64,000 nucleotides of DNA from Daphnia pulex (GCF_021134715.1 NC_060021.1:372001-436000); one strand, 5' to 3'. Positions 33,595 to 47,400 are shown, counted from the first letter of the stretch. Numbers and translations: made by a program. The notes: generated by a model from the sequence alone, not told the origin.

Positions 33595-34368
33595 TGAAAT
33601 GTTTCATCTCGTCTCCTTGCTGCGTGTTTAATTGGATTTGGACTCGCTCAGCCAAAATCCTGCACAGCAAACACAAAAAACAACAGACCTCCTATGTATA
33701 AATTCAAAATGATGAGACATAATATAATAAAATGAATCCAAAGATAATAAATCCAACCAAGGGCATTAGATTTTTCTATTCTTTTTCATTGTTGGTTGTG
33801 TGGCGCAACTGAGACGTGAACACGCAGGAGAGGTGAAATTACAGACGGACCAGTAGCAGTAGCAACATGGCGGGCTTCTCTCTCTGCTAGGCAAGGGCTA
33901 TACCAACTACGCGGACGCGGATGAATTGTTTGCGGCTGACCGAACGCTTTGGTTTCTTTTAATATCAAATCTACTACATCGAAAACATCTTCCACTACAG
34001 CAAGAGCCCACAATCCAAAAGGGGTTTATATATTTACGAGGAATAATAATCATCCAACATTCTCTGTTCGTGGTGGATCATGTTTTTGTCGCTCTGATCC
34101 GCGCGGCCCAGCAATGCTGCTGGGCATATATGTCTCCCCCTCTCTCTTGCTTCTTTTCTTATGTAGACTGTGCACAAGAGCAGAGCAGCAGAGAGTCTAT
34201 TATAAATGTATAAGGCGCGGACAGCAGCAGCGATGCGATCATATTTCCTGGTAGAATTACTCCCGCTGAGAGCAGATTGGATTGGAGGTCGTCGTCTTGG
34301 GTGGGAGCGCATGTGGGAAATAAATAGACACAAAGCAGCACAACATCTATACAAAGCGTCCGATATAT

Positions 34369-34894
34369 ATAGAAGCCAGTGATGTGCACGTCATACGGTG
34401 ACTTATTCGAAAATTTGACGTTACGTCGTACGTTACGTCAATTTTCCTTGTTTTTGAAGTTTACGGTGACTTCTACGTAAGTGAAAAAAAATACTGACTT
34501 TTTACGTATACTTTTGACGTGTAAAAAATCCAGTAATGAGTTATTACCGTAAAAGTCAAGAAACAATTTTAAAAATTTGGCAACATTTGCTTTGCGAAAA
34601 TTCGTCTGCCATTTTAAATTTTTTAAATTTTAATTCTTCTAAAAATAGCCCTCCATGTTTAATTTTCATTCTTATTTTTTACAAATGCAATCTGTGTATA
34701 TTATGGGCAATAGCAATAAATAATGTAATGATGTATATGTGACGTAACGTCATACGTTTGAAGTATGAAAAAATTTACGTTACGTTGACGTTTTTTTTTT
34801 GACTTATTACGTAGCACTTTTAAAATACGTATGACTTCTACGTTTTTTTGATACGTCAACAAATCCCGTTGACGTGCACATCACTGATAGAAGC
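34369..34894. mobile_element. hAT-type MITE (34377-34886) with perfect 8-bp target duplication
   Basis: The ends are CAGTGATGTGCACGTCA and TGACGTGCACATCACTG, a 17-bp perfect TIR of hAT form. ATAGAAGC flanks both sides (34369-34376 and 34887-34894), the 8-bp duplication expected of hAT. The interior (about 510 bp) is AT-rich and repeats ACGTTACGTCA/TTACGTATG-like strings near both ends, forming longer subterminal inverted repeats. No transposase is present. The clean flanks suggest recent insertion. Confidence 0.93.
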
Positions 34895-37315
34895 AGATCT
34901 ATATACTATAAAGCAAGAAAAAAGGATCTAGAAAATAACGCTGGAGTGAATTGAAAAAATGCATCTCTCAGAAACTGCTGGCCAGGAGGGAGACCAACAA
35001 CATGTATTAGAAGACGGCCAGCCGGACATACAAGTTTGTTTTTTTCTTCTTTTTTATGGATCTATATCGAATAAGAAGGGCGAATGCTTATATATAGAGA
35101 TAGAAAATAGACGACGGACCTCTCTCTAGACTGAATGGACGGCCATCAAGGGCCGCCGAGAGTGACCATCAATAGACTCTTCTTTAGCCCCGGCCAGCCG
35201 CACTGTGTGTGTCTCTTTTTTCTTTCCCATCACTATATACTACAGTATATGCACTTTGGTACACTCCTCTATAATATTATGAGGGGCGGAAGAGACTCCA
35301 TCAAACGCAGAGACGAATGTACATAGTCCCTTTTTTTTACTTATTCCTTTCCCTCCTGGATGCGCTGGACCTTCTCTCACAGGACTAGTGTGTATGTGCT
35401 GGACGTCAAAGCCGATTTGCTATAAAAGACTTATTCATTGGAGCGCAGTAGAGACGTGCGTACACGTTTTAGCGCGGCCAGCAGATGTTCATCGTTGACG
35501 GACGTGTGGGCTGTTTGGAATTCAATTCCAGCACAGCAGCAAAACTCCCGGCGAAAGAAAAAAAAGGAAAACCGATGCATTTCCACCACGAATTTCATCG
35601 ATATTATTACACATCTATTTCCAAGAGGAGTAGATATCAACAGCTCGATTGAGATTTTGATGTGGCCGGCCTGATATGCCAGCGGCTTCTTTAGTCGCCA
35701 CTTGTTCCCAGCAGAAACTTTATCGGAGAAAGTTGCTGCTGCGCTGGAATCGAATTTGATCGCTGTATAGTGCTGCACTCAAAGCCGCACCGCTCGCCGA
35801 CGACCGTCGACTATGCCAATCAGCTAATTAAAAGAAACGTTGAAAGCTATTCCCCCCGATGGCTGTTGGTATAAGTCGGAAAGTCTATCGAGCAGGGTCT
35901 TGACGTCGTTTGCTGCTTATGGCTGGGAGATAGAAAACGAGGTTGGCAAAAGAGCTCAAGGGGCCACCGCGCCGCCGACACTGCTATATGCTCCCACCGG
36001 CTCCTGTGTGTGTGAAGGTGCCAAGTTATAATATTACTTTGTCGGGTTTTGAGATTTCCCCCCTAGACGAGTTGGCTGACAGCAAAGTGTACGCAGAAAT
36101 ATAAAAGAGAAAATGTTGTCTGATGATATTGGGCGCTCATCATCACGCGTTTGCTGGAGTAGTGCGCGTAAATCAACAACCTGGGCGCCAAAGTCCAGCA
36201 GCAGTCGCCGGACAAGTTTCCATCTGATACGCCCTGCTGTCGACAACCGTAAGAAGTTGAGAGACCTGGATGCTGTGCACCCGGACGTCGTCGTGTTGCT
36301 GTTCGAACGCAAAAGCCTAGCGATGTGCTGTGGGGATATCAACTCCCACGAGAGGGACTGTCAAGAGCATAACGTTGCGCAGCTCTCGGTTGATCGGAGA
36401 TGTTGTGCTGCTCGTCGGAGGACCTCTCCCTCCCACCGCCGATGGACGGAACTGAGCGCAACTCGCAATAGACAATACCAAAGAGGATATACTAGTATTA
36501 CCTTATGAAAGTTGAAACTCGACTGTTAAGTGAAGAGTTCCATATGTCCATATCAAGATTTCTAGTATATAGAGCAGTAGTTATTCGGTAGGCTATATAG
36601 GTCATAACTTGATGTGCCTGTATAGAACTTAGGTGAAATAAATAGGCCTACATGGCTGCTTCTATAATAAGAGCCAAAACAAGTCGATCTCTCCCCAGCA
36701 GCACTTTTCATTTTGAAACTTTAGCTCGTCGTCCTTATATTCTCTTTTAACCTTTATAAATGCGCCTGTTGGAGCGCTACATAAATGAGCAATGATTCCA
36801 AAGTACTAAATAACAAATCAGGATGAGAAATGCTACCAGAGAACTGTTGGCTTCTATTGCGTATAAATATAGTTCATCTAGTTCCTACGCTATTTCCCGG
36901 TTGCTGCTGTGTCTATAGCCGAAGCGAGTGGATGTATAAACTTTATACTTCAAAAATGCATCGACGCTGGCAAAACTTTATATAGACGACGCTCGCTCAG
37001 CCAAACTGTGTACCTACTAAGCTCAAAGTGAAAGGTTAGATTTCCGGCGAGCGAGGAGCTTTTCAGCTATTCACGTCATGATTTCATCATGGCTGGGGAT
37101 ATTCATGACTTTCCAAACAAGCAAACGCGCGATAGGATTGACGGAGATATATACCAACATGGGCGTAGGCCGTCTTCATTGCACCGACTCTTTTCTTTCT
37201 CTACATGTGAGGCTGCTGGTGGATGCTGTGGAATATTATATAAAGGCATCAGCCAATCATTAATATAGCTCCGCTGTGGGTCTCGCTATAGACTTGTATA
37301 CCATAGACATGGGCG
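34895..37315. other. Gene-poor region, part 2
   Basis: No gene is supported. A GC-richer patch at 36100-36450 keeps frames open on both strands (36113-36508 plus, 36034-36342 minus), but neither shows a domain or good splice borders. Confidence 0.5.
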
Positions 37316-38250
37316 CACAGCGGCGGTAAAGTACTTAATTGGGGTACTAAAACGGGGGCCAGGAAGTACTTAATTTTTTGGGTACTTAAATTTTGAAATT
37401 TCAGATAATTTAAGTATGTTGTTTTGTGAGTAATATTTGCATACTGAATAGTATCAGCGTACTTAAACTAAAATTTATACTTACATTTTTTCCTACTTAA
37501 AATACTTATTTTCAAAATAACAGCCAAGACTTTTTTGGGTATTGAACACGGGACTCCCGGGTCACAGTCGGATGCTCATCCGCTGTGCCATTCTATTTGT
37601 TTAGATCAAACTTCACAATTGAATGGTTTTACACGACGGGCCTTGGGACTTTGATTGGAATTTTTCCAAATGTTCAAAGTTCTCTTCCAATTCGCTTCCT
37701 ACCAGCTACTACCACCCTCTTTTTGCACTGAACATTTTTAGTACGTGTTTTAGGGTACTGAAAAGGAGAATTTTTGCACTTAGCCTAATGTAAAAGTTTG
37801 ACACTTTATATGGAGAACATACTTCAATAATCTTAAAATAAGTGTCCTTTAAAACAATTAAGTACTTAAAAAAATTTAAGTACTCTTTGGCAGTATACTT
37901 AATAAGTCTTTACATACTTAATAAGTTTTTTCAATGGATTTAAGTACCTTACCTAGTACGTTAAGGAGGAAAAGGTACTTAAATCCATTGGGCACTTATT
38001 TAAAAAACTTATTAAGTATGCAAATTAAATTAAGTACATTGCCAAAGAGTACTTAAATTTTTTAAAGTACTTAATTGTTTTAAAAGACACTCATTTTAAG
38101 ATTATTTAAGTATGTTCTCCATATTAAGTGTAAAATTTTTACATTAAGTGCAAAAATTCTCCTTTTCAGTACCCTAAAACACGTACTAATAATGTTCAGT
38201 GCAAAAAGAGTACTTAAAACACCCGAATTAAGTACTCTACCGCCGCTGTG
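37316..38250. mobile_element. TIR element built around a 490-bp palindrome
   Basis: The termini CACAGCGGCGGTAAAGTACT and, reverse-complemented, CACAGCGGCGGTAGAGTACT match apart from one base. Inside, 37717-37950 and 37970-38210 are near-perfect inverted arms separated by about 20 bp, so more than half of the element folds back on itself. The left half has extra single-copy DNA with a tRNA-like module (37535-37597). The DNA is full of AAGTACTTAA motifs. No ORF and no convincing target-site duplication are visible, so the superfamily is unassigned. Confidence 0.85.
37535..37597 (-). ncRNA. tRNA-like sequence with A and B boxes, pseudo-tRNA
   Basis: Read on the minus strand it shows an A box TGGCACAGCGGATGAGCA, an anticodon-arm-like CCGACTGTGACCCGG and a B-box-like TGTTCAATACC, in order and at tRNA spacing. 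The acceptor stem does not pair. Like the one at 12.2 kb it sits inside a TIR element, so a Pol III promoter relic is more likely than a tRNA gene. Confidence 0.45.
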
Positions 38251-41200
38251 CGGGATCACAACAACAACAACACAGCTCGAGAGTTGTTTATATTCGTGAA
38301 AGAAATCATTCAAAAAGAGCACAGTGGAAAATAAATGGCTTTGTGGTTTTGGCTATGTGATTACACGATGTGAAACAAATGGCTCGTCCATTTTATTTTT
38401 CTTTCTACGGGATCAATCATATCGGACCGAATACTCACGGCGCAGCGCAGTCGTGATGCTTTTTATATTCTCATTCCGAAATTGCCTGGTTTTTTCTTTT
38501 ATATATTCCTTATTCGGTTGTTGTGTTGTGTACAAATATTTGACAGTAAAAAAAAAGGCTTATACAAGTACTTGTTTGCTTCTATATACAACGGGGAAGA
38601 AAAACAGGTTGGTGGGCTCCCGGCACACAGCGGGAGTGATGCCGCCGATGTGCGTTTTGTTTCTGGGTGTCAATCGCTCCACCTTTTTTCGACCCTTTTT
38701 AGACATTTTTTTGTTTTCCTGTTTTTCTTCTTTTGTTTTTTTTACTTTTTTAGGGTTGGGGCTGGGCGCGTCATGTGTGTGGTTCTCGGACCGCACACGT
38801 CGAAAAAAAATCCCTTTCGCTATGTATATTATTTTTCAATTTGGGTTCGTCTGTGTTTGTGCTAGCTGTCTGTAGTTTGTGTTGTTGTTGTTGTTTCATC
38901 ATTTTCCCATGTCTTTCCTTCTTTCGCTAGAATAACCAAAGATTTTTTTTTTTTAAGTTATTCTGTTTCTTGTTTCTTGTTGAAGGGAAAATGAAGACTA
39001 ACGAGAAGGGAATGAAGCTAGCCAGGCAATAATCTACTGTACAATGATACACGGCGGCGGCAATCACAGCAGCGGACCTGAGTATACTGATGCCGAGTGT
39101 ATGACTTGGAACGGGTCCAGCCGCCGCCTCGTCATTTGGCTATTTCATCGTGAACATAACCCAAAAGAAGAAGAAAATCAAGAAAAAGAAATAAGATGAA
39201 ACGATATATTCGTCGGGGCCTCGCCGTGTATGGCTCGAATCGCACAAGCATATAGACACATTGAATCAATCACTGCTGCGACGGCCAACAAATAACCATC
39301 CCAGCACCGTCGCTATACACAGCAGCAGCGCATTGGGTTATTTTTCTCCGGTTGTGTGTATAAACATAATAAGTTTCCGTATCGCGGATCACGTCCGCGC
39401 CAGCTCCCTGCGAGAGCTTGGCGCCACCAGCCAAAACAGAAAAGAAAAAGAGTCTAAACGGCCGCGTGCGCATATCTAAATAAGGGAATCGAGAACGACT
39501 ATACAGAGCAGCATAACCCATTCGTCTCATTCCAGTTTGTTGTTGTAATACAAGAGATGAGAGACGTGTCTGTGTGTGTATAGTCGGCGCTTCTATAATA
39601 AGAATCACAAAGTTTATGCACCGGAAAAAATCTCTTTGGGTGGTGGTGGTGGTGATGTTCATCTTTCCTATTCTTCTTTTTGCTTCGCTTATTTTTCTTT
39701 TCTTTTCATCGTCAAAAGAATAAAACTAGAACTGGCTACAGGGTTGCAGGATCATATCTATTTGATTATATAGCTATGTTTCATATGAATTCCGTATTTT
39801 ATATTACAGCCATCATCACGCTGCTGCTTGGCTCTGAAGGTTATTTGTCGCGACTCGCGACGGCACGAGTTGTCCCATTTTTCGCCAAAAAATCGCAACT
39901 GTAGAAATAAATGAGTTTTAAAAATTTGTATCCTGAATCGCTGCCGTCAGTTGGCCTGGCTCGTTGCCAACACGGAGGGAATATAAACACACAAACGAAA
40001 GCAACATGCTCTCTCGAATATAGAACTGCAAGTGATTCGTCTTGTATAGACTCATTCATCAGCGTAAGAAAGAGTAGCAAGTGTATAGCTACAAGTCGAG
40101 CAGAGTATATATAGTCTACTTTTACTATAGCACAGATATCTAACTTTTCGGGAAACAGATGCTTGATTGGAAAGTTTCTCTCGTCGACAAGTTCTTCATT
40201 CGCCCCGGCAAATGAAATATGTACGAGAGAAGAGAACGACGAGTTTCTCCCGACATTCCCCCCTCCAATCCCTGGCGCTATATAACTGATGCTTTCAGTA
40301 AATATATATCAATTGAGCTCCAACTTACTGCAGATCTCCAGGCACTCTAATACACAACAACATCTCTACCGGGATGTATATCTGATATAGATTATACAAC
40401 AGGTACCTCTAAAAAAAGTAGAAAAAAAGCAACGACTATGTCGACCTTTTGAAAATGTCGCCAACTATATCCAATAATATCAGCTTAATCGATATACACT
40501 CTTGGCACATAAAGATATGTTTCCGCTCCATAACTAGATCTAGGATAGAGTTCACTGCACAGATTTAGAACGTAGATAGTAGTTGCCTATGTATACGTGA
40601 CTCATTTGTCCACAGACACGAGCCGGAGGGGGGAATAGCATTGTATAAACTTGTGGGTTTACAATCCAACGACGACGCTCCTTTAATGAGTTGCCATCAA
40701 ACTGCATGTGCTGCGTCTATAAACTGCACATACAAGGGCGCCCGTGCCGTGCCGTACTGGGAGGACTATAATACAAGGGGGGCGATGTGTCGCCCAGTCA
40801 AGTGACGCAAACACACAGCACTAGCTTGTGCAGACTTGGATGACTTGCTGTGCGCTGCTGTGACTAGTATTTAGCGCTGCTTATTAGTTGCTTGAAGATG
40901 AACAGGCCTCGGAGCGCGCAGGGGTCGATGCATATAATAATAACATCGGCGACTCCTTCCCCAACTCGAATATGCATAGATATACGCGCAATCCGCGTAT
41001 GCTAATTGGATGTCAGCTGACATCTATAAAGGCGTTTTCCTAATGAACAGTTTCGTCAACAAGAGGAATTTCAGGATCCAATCCTGCTCTATAGGCTATA
41101 CAATATAACCTACGATGTTCATTGTCCATAAGTCACGGAGACAATGTTTTTGTTTGCCCCGGCGCAGCATGTTTGAATGCCCCGGGTCGTTGTGTGTGTG

Positions 41201-43116
41201 TGTTCAACTGCTGATATGTGTTTCTCTCTTGTCTCTATAGCTATAGACTGTGTGCTCAAATAGCACAAGTATAGCACATTTATTATAGAGGCTGATATTT
41301 GTACTACTATACACTTTTGTGCGATATAGAGTTACTAGTTGGGAGCAAATAGACAACATTATCGGGCGATGTGTATACAAGAGTCGTTCAATTTTCTCTC
41401 TTGTATAATATAAAGAGATATAGAGAGAGGCCAGGTCACCGGTAGATAGAATTAGCAGGGGTGTGTAAGAGAAATCGACATGCTGGCTCCATGACTCGAG
41501 CGATAGATCGTCTCCCAATGTGCTGTTGGATGCTGTTGTGACGAGGCGTTTTCTTCGATATCCCCCAAAGATACTACGGTATATTCCCGCTGCTCTTTCA
41601 CGATAGAGCCATGCACAGCTCATGCATATTTCCTACATCCACGTCGATGCTGACTAGGCGATATACGTCGAAGGCCCTCGTCTATTTTCCCTTTTCTTTT
41701 TCTCTCTCTCTGCTGCTGCGGTTATTTCTTCTATTTTCCTGTTGCTGAGCGCGTCAATGCCTCGCCAGTTTTTGAATCTTTGTCACCGTTTTTAAATAGA
41801 CATGTTGTCTTGTTCGACAGTCGCAGACTCTTGTGTGTGTGTACACCTACACATTCTTCGACTCCATCAGGCTCTCTTGTATATAAAGAATGAGACGGGC
41901 CTTCTGCCTTTTCTATGTCCATTGCGTGATGGAGAGACGTGAGCGTTCCAGAATGCGGCGTCTATTATACCAAGCATCTCCTCGACTAGACCTAGTGGCG
42001 CATTATTCAACTCGAAAAAAATATAACTTTGATAGAATGCGCTACATGTAGAAATCAAGAGACCCTTTAATTTGTTCAAATTCAAATTTATTTTTATAAT
42101 TTTATTTTGTCTCGTTGCAATATCAAAAGGACATTTTTAATGACCCTCTTTTCTACGCAATACTAGCCGTAATATACACGACTCTTTGAGTGCGAGCATA
42201 TTATATCCTCCCCCTCCTCTGAACCCTATAAATAAACCTTATACCAATACGAAGCTATTTCCGTCATTTGAAAAATCTGATTAAATTGCTCGCTCAACAC
42301 GCCAACCAGTTTTACAAATACTCGAGTGGAGAAACCCCAGTGACACTCGTTTGATTGGTTGATAGTTGCTCGGCATATCGAGTGGTTGAACTCGAAATTA
42401 TAATGGCGAAAATATATATAAGAAATGTCTGCGTCTATTTATAGTCTAGAACTTGAGTAATGATTTAGCTGAAAGAAATGAAATCAAAAGGGTATGAAGA
42501 ACAAACTCCATTTTTATATGTAAATAAGATATATTATACAAGTATTGATCCGACTCTGGCTGATGTGTTTAATGAACTCGGACTGCACGGCACGTCTATT
42601 TGATTTGTTCAATGATGAAGAATCTGTTACGAATGAGATCAGTGAATGGCCTCGACTCGGAACTCCGTCACTATGGATGCTGTTGCTGCGCCGTGTAATT
42701 CCAATAAGTTAACCGTTTGCCAGCAGATTGGGGGTCCATCACTTTCTTAATTGGAAAGAGAACTGTTCAAATAAAGTTGGCAGTTGTCGTCGTCGCTGCT
42801 GTGTATAGGAAAGCCTATTGAACCAGAATCCGGAAATTATAATGAAGGAAGGCAAGCGCATTCGTTATATTTGTTCGTGGGAAATTGTAAATCAGCTTGA
42901 AAATTTAGCCGGGAAATCCCCCTTCTCTTGTATCCAGTTAATTGCCTATTTATTTGACATTTTCAATTACACGTACGGTGAATGCGGGGTTTTAATTGTA
43001 GTACTCAAATGATGTATTATATGTGATTCAAAGTTATACGCCGCTCGTATTTTTGTTTACCGATGTAACCCAATATCACCTGCTTGCCGATGCACAGCCA
43101 CAAATATTTATTTGTT
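38251..43116. other. Gene-poor region, part 3
   Basis: No exon is supported. The stretch has T-rich and CT-rich tracts (38690-38960), and short (GGT)n near 39640. The longest frame (38324-38875 plus, 183 codons) is Phe-rich because of poly-T and I do not accept it. Confidence 0.55.
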
Positions 43117-44425
43117 CCCTCTTGGATTCCCAAGAGGGTCCTGGGGGGTCTTATTATTGGGCCGGTTTCTTACCAAACGGTTTTGTGGACATTTTAAATT
43201 TTAGCTCATTGCAGCAACTTGTTGAGAAAAACTATTAAATACTAAATAATCCCAATCCATTCAGTCGAGAGTTAAACTGAGAAAAAAAGGTTTGATCATT
43301 TTTGATTGGTTGGTTTAATTAGAAGAGGGTCGATTTTTTAAATTGCTATCGATATCTTAAGCTAATTAAAATATTAGTGTCGTCTGCTCTCATTTGTTGC
43401 AACTTGCAAGTTTACCAGCAGCAGTTTCGGTTCCGAAAAAGACTAAAAGAGACAAAGTTTAAGATTCCAAAGCAAATAAAACGTTACGTGGCTGCACGAA
43501 AATTAGCAGTTCAAATCAAATTACAAAAAATTGATCGTCGTGTAAACTCTGGTGTCGTGGCTCTTAGAAATACAATCGCCTAATACACACTGCAACGACT
43601 TCATGCTGTTTGGCGGGAAAATAAAATGAAGTTGACAAAAAGAATGATGATGGGAGAAAAGGTAAAAGAGTTAAGCCTGTTCCAAATTTATGAATAGTTA
43701 GTTTCTGACTAGCCTTTAACTGCATTTAACTATCATGTATGCTGTAAGCCTTTTGTCAATGCATGTGGCAGTTTTTTCGCACTGTCTAACCTTTTTCTTT
43801 GTGCAGATTTGATTTCTGAGTTAGCCAACGTAACAACAAGATATTCCAGTTTTGCTTCTGCTGGACCTGTCATCACAGCAACAATCTCAGCATCATCGCT
43901 TGGGTAAATAATTTTCAGTACTTTTATTCCTGTGACCTGATAGATTTTCAACTTTGCCTTACTTGATGTCCAAATATTTTTCGTAACTCAATTTTTATTT
44001 TTGATTTAGATAAACAGCATCCCTGTTGATTGGAGATTCTAACCATGGCCGAGCTACGTATCTCTTCCTCCCCCCTTTCTTTAAATGTCCAAGTGTATGC
44101 CCATGCGAGTGTGGGTGTATTCACGAGGACCCCCTTTTTTCCCTATCCCGCCTGCTGGACTCAACTTTTCAGCGGATGGATGGAGCCCTCTTTGGAAGGA
44201 TGCCTGGCTGAATTTCCCAGGCTCAAAGGTAGGGAAAATCTATACTCTATCTTTCCTTTTTGACTATTGAGTGGGCGTCGATTCTAAATTGTTACGAGTA
44301 CAACTACGAGTACGATTACTCCTGAGATATAGGCAGTTATTGACTGGAACTGTTTTCTTTTGCCCTTGACTCGGTCAGGGTTCATTAAAAAACTCATAGG
44401 ACGACTACAGATCAGGCTTGTTTTG
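43117..44425 (-). mobile_element. Repeat family A, truncated inverted copy (1.3 kb)
   Basis: It aligns with 60521-61900 in the same orientation and with 4557-6850 inverted, then loses similarity near 44425, so about 1 kb of one end is missing. At its left end is a perfect hairpin, CCCTCTTGG-ATTC-CCAAGAGGG (43117-43138), only half kept in the 60.5-kb copy. A minus-strand frame at 43733-43951 repeats the IIYPSDDAEIV..LEYLVV peptide of the 6.1-kb copy with an in-frame 2-codon difference. A plus-strand frame at 43377-43583 (ending RRVNSGVVALRNTIA) is partly open in the 60.9-kb copy. Confidence 0.75.
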
Positions 44426-47400
44426 TTTTTTTACCTTACAACTTTTTCTGCTTGTAAGAAATCAAATTTCAAATTACTTGAACTTGAACACTTTGAGCAG
44501 AGTGGAAATTTGGTGGACAATAGTATCCTGCCGTTACACGGGCGCACCTCCTCGTCCAATACTTTAGTTCCTTTTAAAAGATGGTCCCCAACTCAACCCA
44601 ACTCAAAAGCGAAGAAAATGTCACAGCTGCATTGGAATAGACATTAGACATTCGTCAATGATGGAGATAGCACGCCAAGTATTTCCCCTGTTGGCCGCAG
44701 CATCAGTTTTTCAGCTCTCTCGCGAGACTCGTCGTCGTCCATCACGCATGTTTCAGTCCCGTGTATTTACGTAAGAAACAATAGGCTGTTATGTGTGTGT
44801 GGGTAGAGAAAACAGGTTTTCTTATTTTTCTTCTTTTTTTGGGGTCCTTTCTCAAAGATTCATCGATCCACTGTGACATATCTTACAACTTTGTGCCTTC
44901 AATTCGTTGACAAGGGGACAAACGCTGGGGCCTGGGGATTACTGGGAATGCCTGGAACGTTAAATCCGTGACCGAAAACAAAACGCGCTTTCTCCTCTCT
45001 CTCTCTCACTGCCTTTTTTCGATCTTGGCAGTTGTCGACGATGAATGATTCAAAGCCAAAAGACGAAGAAAAACGTGTAGATATTTGCTGTGCTATACAG
45101 ACACCCCCACACGTATGTATTAATATACATATGCACTATGCCTGGTATTAGATATACCTACGCACTTACCAACTTTTGGGAAGACATAAGCTATATCGTC
45201 TATTATGTATATAGACGTGCTTGATGGTGAGGAGGAGGAGGACTGATTTTCTATTTCTTGCGGAGAAAGTCTCAGCCACCGTGAGATTGCGCCCAGTCAC
45301 AAATCACGTCGCCGAGTCCTTCATGTGCTGTGTGTGCGTTGGAAATCATTATGAATCACCCGCCCTATGGCGAATCATATTTCCAAATCATTTTCGATAT
45401 GAACATTTGACGTCATCCCTCCCCCCTCCCCCCATTCACCCACAACAATCAGCCATAGAAACCTTTAACCTAAAACCTTTTTTGAAAAACAACCTTTTTG
45501 ACTGCGGGATAGATGCATTACATATGGGTAGAGAGTTGACTTTGAACATTTTATGATGGGGAGAGAAAAATATGAATAGCCACAAAACAAAACAAAAAGG
45601 AGGAGGAAAGAATGACACGGGACTTTATCAAACTCTCCAGCTAGAAATAAAACAATATTCCCTTTTTTCTATAGAGAGAAGAATGTTTTATTCCCTTTTT
45701 CGTTCTTTTTTGACAAACATAAAAATGATAGAGTTGTCAATAATGACGTAGAGGAATCACCATCACCGCAGTAATGCATGTCCACCCTCGTGACTTGTTT
45801 GTCAAAAAGCGGTATCAAACTGTCTACACTTTGATTTCCCACTAAAAAAACGAATCGCTAAATTCCTAAACTCTTTCGTTTATAATATCGCCCCCCAAAC
45901 GCTCTTGTCGATACGCCATTTCAGTGTATCATAAACCTTGACGTGTTTTTTTTGTTTTTAAACGTTAAAGTATCAAAGGCAAATCCTGATTTATAGCCCA
46001 AAAAAGGTTTCAACATGCTGATCTCGATAATCTGGAAGGAGATCGACAAGCATCTCTCGGCCGCGATCGATCCATACACATCCGCACATGTCTTTTGGCA
46101 TGGAACGACACTGTGTTGGGTCTCTTGATACCTGCGTTTCTCTAGCGCTGTATATCTAAGTCTTATATAATCGAAAAAAGCTTTTGGGGGGAGAGGAAAT
46201 GCTGTACGCTCGGTATAAATGGGACCATTATTCATGATGAGGTGATTTCTAGACGGGCGGGGATCTAATACAGCGAAGGCAGGAAGAAGAAGAAGAAGAG
46301 CCGTTTGTTTCGACTATCTGCAGTCACCGAATAATCCGCTCCTTCTCTTTTTCGTATGGCGATTCGGTGCGTGATAAGAGGGTAGGGGGGAAAACCTTGT
46401 CGTTGATGAGGGGACACAACCAGTGAGGGGGTGGAATGGGGAGGAAAAAAATATAGCTTTTTTTTTCTCCCGTCGCCTCTTATGTGAAAGAGCTTCCAGT
46501 TGGCAAAACCATCAGGAAAGATAAAAAGAAACGAAAGAGGAGAGAAAATCATAAAAATATAAGAGTCTGGTGTATAGTATTATAGAGGGTGAGGAGAGCT
46601 ATTATATATACAACGCTGGGAGTATGAAAGGATATAGATATACAGCAGCAGCACACTTGCCGGTGGGGGTAAAGTCTAAAAATGTTACGCTATATAATAT
46701 CCACGTATGTTTTCGGTCCAAAAAGCCGATAGCGCTCACGCAACAGAATGATTCATCAAAGCTTATATTTTACACCGAAAGTCTAACCACTCGACGCTTG
46801 ATTCCATTTAAGAATATAAGGGTGTGCGATCTTTATACATTATATTCCCTGTTGAATTGGGTTCCATCAAAACCTCTCTGCTCTAATATTCCAGTTAGAT
46901 TGTGCGCGCGGAGATTCTCGAAAGGAAAAAAAACAGACAAGATAAGACAACGAGGATTGGATGAGTATTTGATTCCGGCCCAAGTCGACGAGAGATGCCT
47001 GAAAGCAGAGGGAAACTCTCTGGTGCTTGATGTGCAAAGCTGAGGCTGCTGCTGCTGCTGGCAACAGTGCTAGGGATTTCCCTATATAGCTTCCATTTGA
47101 AAAGCCTCTCCTTCTTTAGTCATACGTGTGTCTATCTCTCTCTCTCCAGTATCTCTCTCCCCTCATTCTTACTGTCCTTCCAATTTGAGCGTAGGAGGAC
47201 TGGGCCGGAATAGACAATGAACTGGATTACATGACCCCCCTCTATCTCTCTATGTATGCTCTTCGGCGTCTGTATGTGTACTATCATGCACTACATCTCT
47301 CTCTATACCTTGATGCTCTTGGCCGCACCTCACGCCTTAGATTCTCCGCCTTACATTTATCCGAATCTCGCCTGTGCGCCAGCTTGTTTCTAGAGAGAAA

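Larger units (their letters stand above)
26798..34376. other. Gene-poor, simple-repeat-rich region, part 1
   Basis: I find no defensible exon. Visible items: (GCC)n at 27027-27044, a GCT run at 29191-29213 with a shorter one near 29611, many TATATA and TATAGAC strings, and a 26-bp GC-only imperfect palindrome at 33569-33594. Frames such as 29155-29754 (minus, 199 codons) and 30929-31429 (plus, 166 codons) are open mainly because of triplet repeats or chance. They lack domains and splice logic. The region could be a long intergenic regulatory domain or a large intron. Confidence 0.55.

Noticed and set aside
38324..38875. 183-codon Phe-rich plus-strand ORF resembling a membrane protein
   Set aside because: Hydrophobicity comes from poly-T tracts; another frame (38482-38865) is equally open and Phe-rich.
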